Shown: positions 8,601 to 10,312 of the stretch, one piece after another | How the letters are laid out: each line of letters opens with the position of its first letter | How positions within the stretch are numbered: the first letter of the stretch is position 1 | Source: DASQHM01 sp035632095 | GTDB taxonomy: Bacteria; Pseudomonadota; Alphaproteobacteria; Ferrovibrionales; Ferrovibrionaceae | Direction: 5' to 3' | Assembly: GCA_035632095.1 (NCBI GenBank) | Contig: DASQHM010000187.1 | Coordinates: 1 to 10,312 of the forward strand | Length of the DNA stretch: 10,312 nt | Notes under the pieces: model-generated | What the model was told of the DNA's origin: nothing | The model's database searches: none | The model's input: only the letters and a program-made list of their open reading frames with translations | Translations under genes and position numbers: made by a program

Positions 8601-10024
8601 CTTCGAAGGTGTCCGGCGAGGTCGTTTGCCGTGGCGGAGAGCGCATCCTGCGAACGCGCCGAAAGCAGCAGCAGGTGCTGCGAGCGCGCAGCGCCGGATC
8701 GCGGCGCCGGCGGAGCTTCCTCGACGATCACATGGCAGTTGGTGCCGCCGGCGCCGAGCGAGGTGATGCCGGCGCGGCGCGATCCGGCGGAACCGGACCA
8801 CGACGCCAGCTTCGCATTGACGAAAAACGGGCTATTGGCGAAATCGATCTGCGGATTGGGCGTCTCATAATGCAGGCTCGGCGGTATCTCCCGGTTCTGC
8901 AGCGCCAGTACCGTCTTTATCAGCGCCGCCACGCCGGCTGCCTCGCCCAGATGCCCGATATTCGATTTCAACGACCCGATGGCGCATATTCCGCTCTTGT
9001 CGGTGAAGCTGCGCCAAGCCTGGGTCAGCGCCGTGATCTCGATCGGATCGCCGACAATGGTTCCCGTGCCGTGGCATTCGACATAGGAGATCGTCTGCGG
9101 ATCGACGCCGCTGATGGTCAGCGCTTCGGCCACCGCCTTGGCCTGCCCCTCGACGCTTGGCGCGAGATAGCCGACCTTGGACGAGCCGTCGTTGTTGACG
9201 GCCGATCCCTTGATCACCGCGAGAATCTGATCGCCGTCGGCTTCCGCATCGGACAGACGGCGCAGCACCACCATACCCGCGCCGCTGCCGAACAACGTTC
9301 CGCGCGCCTTCGCATCGAAGGCACGGCAATGCCCGTCCGGCGACAGGATCTCGCCCTGTTTGTGCAGATAGCCCCGATTGTGCGGCAACACGATGGTGGC
9401 GCCGCCCGCCAGTGCCATGTCGCATTCGCCGCTGAGCAGGCTCTGGCACGCCAAATGCACCGCGACAAGCGCCGAGGAGCACGCAGTCTGCACGTTCAGA
9501 CTTGGCCCGCTCAAGTTCAGCGCGTACGACAGGCGCGTCGCCAGGAAGTTCATATCGTTCCCGGTGTGACGCACCAGCCATTCCCCGACCGTATCCATGA
9601 TGCGGCGGTTGGTGATCAGGTGGTACATCATGTACGTGTTCATGCCGCAAGTGGCGAACACGCCGACGCTGCCGGAGAAGGTATCCGAGTTGTAGCCCGC
9701 GTTCTCGAGCGCCTCCCAGCCGATTTCCAGGAAAACGCGGTGCTGCGGGTCCATTATGGCGGCGTCCTGCGGTGAAAATCCGAATAGGCCCGCGTCGAAC
9801 TGGTCGAAGTCCGCCAATACCGGCTGCGCCTTGACGTAGCTCGGATCGCTGAAAACCTCGCGCGATTCGCCGGCCGCAAGCAACTCTTCGTCGGTGAAGA
9901 ACTTCACCGATTCGACGCCGCTGCGAAGGTTCCGCCAGAATTCCGTCAGGTTGCGGGCACCTGGAAAGCGTCCCGCCATGCCGACGATGGCGATGTCGTA
10001 GCCGCTATTGGCCGCGTCTGCCAT
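2654..10024 (-). CDS. terminal type I polyketide synthase module, KS-AT-ER-KR-DH-ACP-TE
   Basis: This 2456-residue modular PKS extends a carrier-bound acyl chain by one malonyl unit, reduces it and releases the product. Domains by residue: KS 8–436, AT 530–822, first piece of the structural KR 920–968, ER 977–1293, rest of the structural KR 1299–1475, catalytic KR 1490–1694, DH 1708–1980, post-KR element 2006–2048, ACP 2071–2139, TE 2164–2435. All catalytic residues I checked are present, so the beta-keto group could be fully reduced to methylene. The N-terminus has only about 8 residues before KS, so no long docking helix is present. The start is ATG at 10024 with a GGAGA site 9 bases upstream, 6 bases after the stop of the previous synthase gene; the two are probably translationally coupled. 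A Gly/His/Ala-rich flexible linker (2053–2070) precedes the ACP. The domain order is non-canonical. The chemical product cannot be named from this gene. Confidence 0.95.
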   Translation of the reverse strand: MADAANSGYDIAIVGMAGRFPGARNLTEFWRNLRSGVESVKFFTDEELLAAGESREVFSDPSYVKAQPVLADFDQFDAGLFGFSPQDAAIMDPQHRVFLEIGWEALENAGYNSDTFSGSVGVFATCGMNTYMMYHLITNRRIMDTVGEWLVRHTGNDMNFLATRLSYALNLSGPSLNVQTACSSALVAVHLACQSLLSGECDMALAGGATIVLPHNRGYLHKQGEILSPDGHCRAFDAKARGTLFGSGAGMVVLRRLSDAEADGDQILAVIKGSAVNNDGSSKVGYLAPSVEGQAKAVAEALTISGVDPQTISYVECHGTGTIVGDPIEITALTQAWRSFTDKSGICAIGSLKSNIGHLGEAAGVAALIKTVLALQNREIPPSLHYETPNPQIDFANSPFFVNAKLASWSGSAGSRRAGITSLGAGGTNCHVIVEEAPPAPRSGAARSQHLLLLSARSQDALSATANDLAGHLRSHPELDLADVAFTLQSGRKPLAQRRAVVCRDRDEAVAALSAPNDAAPAKHEPADRPVVFLFPGQGAQYPNMGRELYESEPAFRTEMDACAAILKQKRGLDILPFILTNDASEQAQQRLNQTAIAQPSLFVIEYALAKMWMSWGVSPRAMIGHSIGEYAAACLAGVFSLEDALSLVADRGSLMQSAAPGSMLAVPLPPNEIEQALQRSSAGPQLSLAAVNAPALSVVAGPHEPVAAFEAELSERGVQTQRLHTSHAFHSVMMEPVLDAFRSRVRKVALRPPGMPYLSNLTGTWIRPEEATDPEYWVRHVRNAVRFSEGLATLLKDVDGVLLEVGPGRVLSSLARMQPAKPAASLLSLARFDEKTSDLSVALKSYGQLWTLGCKLDPRQFYAGQSRRRVALPAYPFEHKRYWVEAGSALRYGGEEPAFGGSAADVPPVSALRKKTDMADWFVRPAWIKAAPASAGTATEGMDRNWLIFMDDAGVGAELAERLSAHREPETETAPLHLEVIDPGDLDSLALTPFDRPEPGAREVEIRVAAAALNFADVLKATGVFPEAPFGMECAGVIERVGSGVTEFRPGDQVLAIGPESFRSYVIRDARMVALRPESLVAEEAVTLPAAFMTAWHALHDIGKLRAGEKVLIHAASGGVGLAAIQVAQLLGAEIVATAGSAEKRAFLKSIGIQNVFDSRTLDFADEVLRCTGGKGVDAALNSLTGEFIPKTFATLGAGGRFLEIGKKEIYSDAQVAALEPRSGASYHPIDLTRMLHGDPDAYGALLHTIVDHARAGRFKALRRTTFHIDEAASAFQLMEQTRHIGKVVLLFDRAPPKVFRVFPGRKYRRLREREYSVHPGRVEDYAALIEALDSDGARIGHIAHLWGLEPQPAGAAPLERAVERSFLSLTWLGKALAAREWPQQIELSAVSTGLHQIAGETHLEPLKATLLGPVRVLPRELPNVPSRSIDVPASRAGTWQRERVVAQLVSELQSPVGERTVAYRGPDRWVQRFEPSRVVAADKKPALRQGGVYLISGGLGGIGFELAEHLARTVKARLVLVGRTALPPRERWSATIGKHGDHGPARSKIRRLLACEALGAEIMIASADIADRRQVGAVVAQARKRFGEINGVIHVAGTLDDGLIQLKTPQSALGVLAPKIGGAIALDEVLGDAPLDFFAMFSSVSAILGLQGQVDYTAANAFLDAFADYRSARRAGQTVAIDWSAWREIGMAARASGTERLVANDTAPRHPWLERRYDRGNDVVFVTTFDRSRQWVLGEHVMRGGDALIPGTGYMELARAAFGEIEVAPDVEISRVFFETPFMVRSGETKDLEIALRRDGARWEFQIQSEGGEKTHVIGHIQAASSPLAAALDIQAVSRRCGAHEEKFDGQLNQSFMDFGPRWGNVRWIRYGRDEALISLALPPEFLSDLDCFALHPAMLDMATGGAQRLIPGADKDFYIPFSYGRLVVHKSFTEKAYSHVRRRAGDADGVATFDVTICDDRGAPIAEIADFTMKRVDDRRALGGEQKQTPAAMLPPAAAMARQVLLEGILPQEGLAAFERILSAGVTPRVAVSPLDLHLLMRRLDADSAPTAGHGARHGAGAAGSGGTVERRLADMYAQILGAGSVGLRDDFFELGGHSLLAVRLLNRIEKEFGVTVPLPILFERPSVEGLAGYLHEFLHDEENATQEQPMAIVPFNENGTGPAFYCVHSVGGDVMGFRHLARLLGPDQRFYGIQAPPELRNAAFASSVEDMAKYYVAALLAFQPEGPYVLGGWSAGSIVALEMAHQLRAKGHEVPLVVALDGAPFNTGAGTSIWNPQYYWKLLRNLPLWVADDLLVDFSASAFLRRVQKKLIALGKKGVSAVRGAGDMQRHVVEGFLDTSYHSEAQVSFMKEFFHVLTTYRTASYPGRVLLFAAETQPLYHLLEVELHWAKVASDLEVVPVRGTHESIIREPYLLPLAAHLRARLDELRAKTAHREAVPQPEAPAKSPVAVG
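2720..3535 (-). other. PKS domain: type I thioesterase (TE)
   Basis: Residues 2164–2435 form an alpha/beta hydrolase that takes the finished chain from the ACP and releases it by hydrolysis or cyclisation. The triad is S2238 in GGWSAGS, D2265 in VALDGAPF and H2409 in GTHESII. Between strand 6 and the last helices lies a lid of about 90 residues (2266–2358) rich in aromatic and basic residues. Whether the product is an acid, lactone or amide cannot be told from the sequence. Its presence marks the gene as the last extension step. Confidence 0.92.
3608..3814 (-). other. PKS domain: acyl carrier protein (ACP)
   Basis: Residues 2071–2139 form a four-helix carrier domain. S2102 in DDFFELGGHSLLAVRL is the phosphopantetheine attachment site. 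The GGHSL form is more typical of NRPS carriers and of ACPs in mixed assembly lines than the GxDSL of actinomycete PKS. A low-complexity Gly/His/Ala linker precedes it, which would give the ACP reach to the displaced DH and ER. Confidence 0.94.
4085..4903 (-). other. PKS domain: dehydratase (DH), downstream of KR
   Basis: Residues 1708–1980 form a double-hotdog DH that begins at the usual HPWLERR. The catalytic dyad is H1742 (in EHVMRGGDALIPG) and D1903 (in LHPAMLDMATGG), with FGPRW (1861–1865) in place of YGPxF. Two deviations are visible. The HxxxGxxxxP motif has one extra residue before the Pro (P1752), and the residue four after D1903 is Gly instead of the common Gln/His. The dyad is intact, so I expect activity, though with somewhat less certainty than for KR and ER. 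Confidence 0.88.
4943..5557 (-). other. PKS domain: ketoreductase (KR) catalytic half, B-type
   Basis: Residues 1490–1694 form a short-chain dehydrogenase-type KR. NADPH is bound by GGLGGIG (1499–1505). The K1621–S1645–Y1658–N1662 active site is complete, with the Ser–Tyr (13) and Lys–Tyr (37) spacings of known KRs. The LDD motif (1601–1603, in HVAGTLDDGLI) marks a B-type KR, predicted to give the D-configured (usually 3R) alcohol. DH normally acts on this isomer to give a trans double bond. The structural half lies at 920–968 and 1299–1475, split by ER. Confidence 0.93.
6146..7096 (-). other. PKS domain: enoylreductase (ER)
   Basis: Residues 977–1293 form a medium-chain dehydrogenase-type ER that reduces the alpha,beta double bond with NADPH. 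Visible motifs are LNFADVL (1014–1020), GMECAGVIERVG (1032–1043) and the nucleotide-binding HAASGGVGLAAIQVAQ (1115–1130). K1208 in EIGKKE and D1232 in PIDL match the Lys/Asp pair proposed as catalytic in the spinosyn SpnB ER. It sits directly behind AT and, unusually, within the structural half of the KR. Confidence 0.93.
7559..8437 (-). other. PKS domain: acyltransferase (AT), malonyl-type
   Basis: Residues 530–822 load the extender unit. FPGQGAQYPNMG (535–546) opens the domain, S627 in GHSIGE is the acyl-carrying nucleophile, and H731 is the catalytic His. The specificity motif is HAFH (728–731), the usual signature for malonyl-CoA rather than methylmalonyl-CoA (YASH). The canonical post-AT linker VALPAYPFEHKRYW (871–884) follows. 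No DH comes after it, although that is where DH sits in most reducing modules. Confidence 0.93.
8717..10003 (-). other. PKS domain: ketosynthase (KS)
   Basis: Residues 8–436 of the PKS carry out decarboxylative Claisen condensation. The Cys-His-His triad is intact: C182 in TACSSALVAVH, H318 in VECHGTGTIVGDP, and H358 in KSNIGHLGEAAG. The segment GEILSPDGHCRAFDAKARGT (224–243) is of the sort common in KS domains of mixed PKS/NRPS assembly lines. This one can therefore accept a chain from either kind of upstream module. Confidence 0.95.
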
Positions 10025-10030
10025 CGATGA

Positions 10031-10312
10031 CTATCTCCGCGGCTCGGCCCGGCGCCGGCGCAGGGCGTCGAGGCGGGCCTGACCGCGCTGCTGGCTCTGA
10101 TCCAACTTGGACTTGTCGCCGATCGCGCTGCCGAGATGCGCCGCGAGCGCGCTCACCGTCGGATAGCGGAACAGGTCGACCAGCGTCAGCTCGCGTCGGA
10201 GCGCGCTGCGCAGGCGTACGTTTGCCTGCATCATGATGAGGGAGTTGGCGCCGAGGTCGAAGAAGTTGTCGTTGGCTCCGACGCGCTCGAGATTGAGCAA
10301 CTCCTTCCAAAC
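10031..10312 (-). CDS. C-terminal end of an upstream PKS/NRPS protein (carrier domain), cut by the window edge
   Basis: The open frame runs in from the window edge with no start codon visible; only the last 93 residues are present. It contains the core of a carrier domain, DNFFDLGANSLIMMQANVRL, whose Ser (codon 10241–10243) is the expected phosphopantetheine site, followed by LVDLFRYPTVSALAAHL, the usual end of such domains. A charged tail of about 30 residues follows, rich in Arg, Gln and Lys (QSQQRGQARLDALRRRR). Tails like this often act as docking segments at the ends of assembly-line proteins. The gene stops 6 bases before the next PKS and very probably hands its acyl or peptidyl chain to that KS. 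Whether the missing part is PKS or NRPS cannot be decided here. Confidence 0.88.
   Translation of the reverse strand, partial: VWKELLNLERVGANDNFFDLGANSLIMMQANVRLRSALRRELTLVDLFRYPTVSALAAHLGSAIGDKSKLDQSQQRGQARLDALRRRRAEPRR
10034..10038 (-). promoter_or_regulatory. ribosome binding site of the PKS gene
   Basis: GGAGA on the minus strand lies 9 bases before the ATG at 10024, inside the last codons of the upstream synthase gene. It supports this start and suggests translational coupling between the two synthase genes. Confidence 0.6.

Noticed and set aside
8597..9775. 392-codon plus-strand frame opposite the KS region
   Set aside because: It lies fully antisense to a KS with a perfect catalytic triad. 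Its Arg/Ala/Gly/Asp-rich composition without domains is typical of shadows in GC-rich DNA.

Overview
The window is GC-rich, with short intergenic gaps and strong G/C preference at third codon positions. It looks like a bacterium with a large secondary-metabolite gene set. Pseudomonadota, perhaps an alphaproteobacterium, is my best guess from the amidase and lactonase genes, but this is weakly supported.

Left part (1–2647, plus strand): an AT-richer leader of about 180 bases carries a plausible sigma-70-type promoter. It is followed by a compact set of three genes read in the same direction: a 60-residue helical protein resembling the GatC/AtzG accessory subunits of amidases (185–367), an amidase-signature hydrolase with an intact Lys-Ser-Ser triad (364–1764, overlapping the small gene by ATGA), and an SMP-30/gluconolactonase-type six-bladed propeller hydrolase (1799–2647). 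Together these look like a small catabolic or hydrolytic operon.

Right part (2654–10312, minus strand): the 3' end of a polyketide synthase (PKS) assembly line. The 3' end of an upstream synthase gene, a carrier-protein domain plus a charged C-terminal tail, is followed after 6 bases by a complete 2456-residue type I PKS that ends in a thioesterase. It is therefore most likely the terminal, chain-releasing module. All recognisable active sites are present: a malonyl-type AT, a B-type KR, DH, ER, a carrier serine and a TE triad. The expected outcome is addition of one malonyl-derived, largely or fully reduced two-carbon unit, followed by release.

The unusual point is the domain order: KS-AT-ER-KR-DH-ACP-TE instead of KS-AT-DH-ER-KR-ACP-TE. 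Read closely, ER is nested inside the structural (pseudo) half of the KR, after its first strand and helix, and DH is nested between the KR catalytic core and the C-terminal element that normally follows it. The module looks like a KS-AT-KR-ACP-TE chassis into which ER and DH were placed at two separate sites. This is the observation most worth following.

The two gene groups converge with only 6 bases between their stop codons, so the PKS cluster probably ends at about position 2650. I found no tRNA, rRNA, CRISPR array, insertion sequence or integrase.
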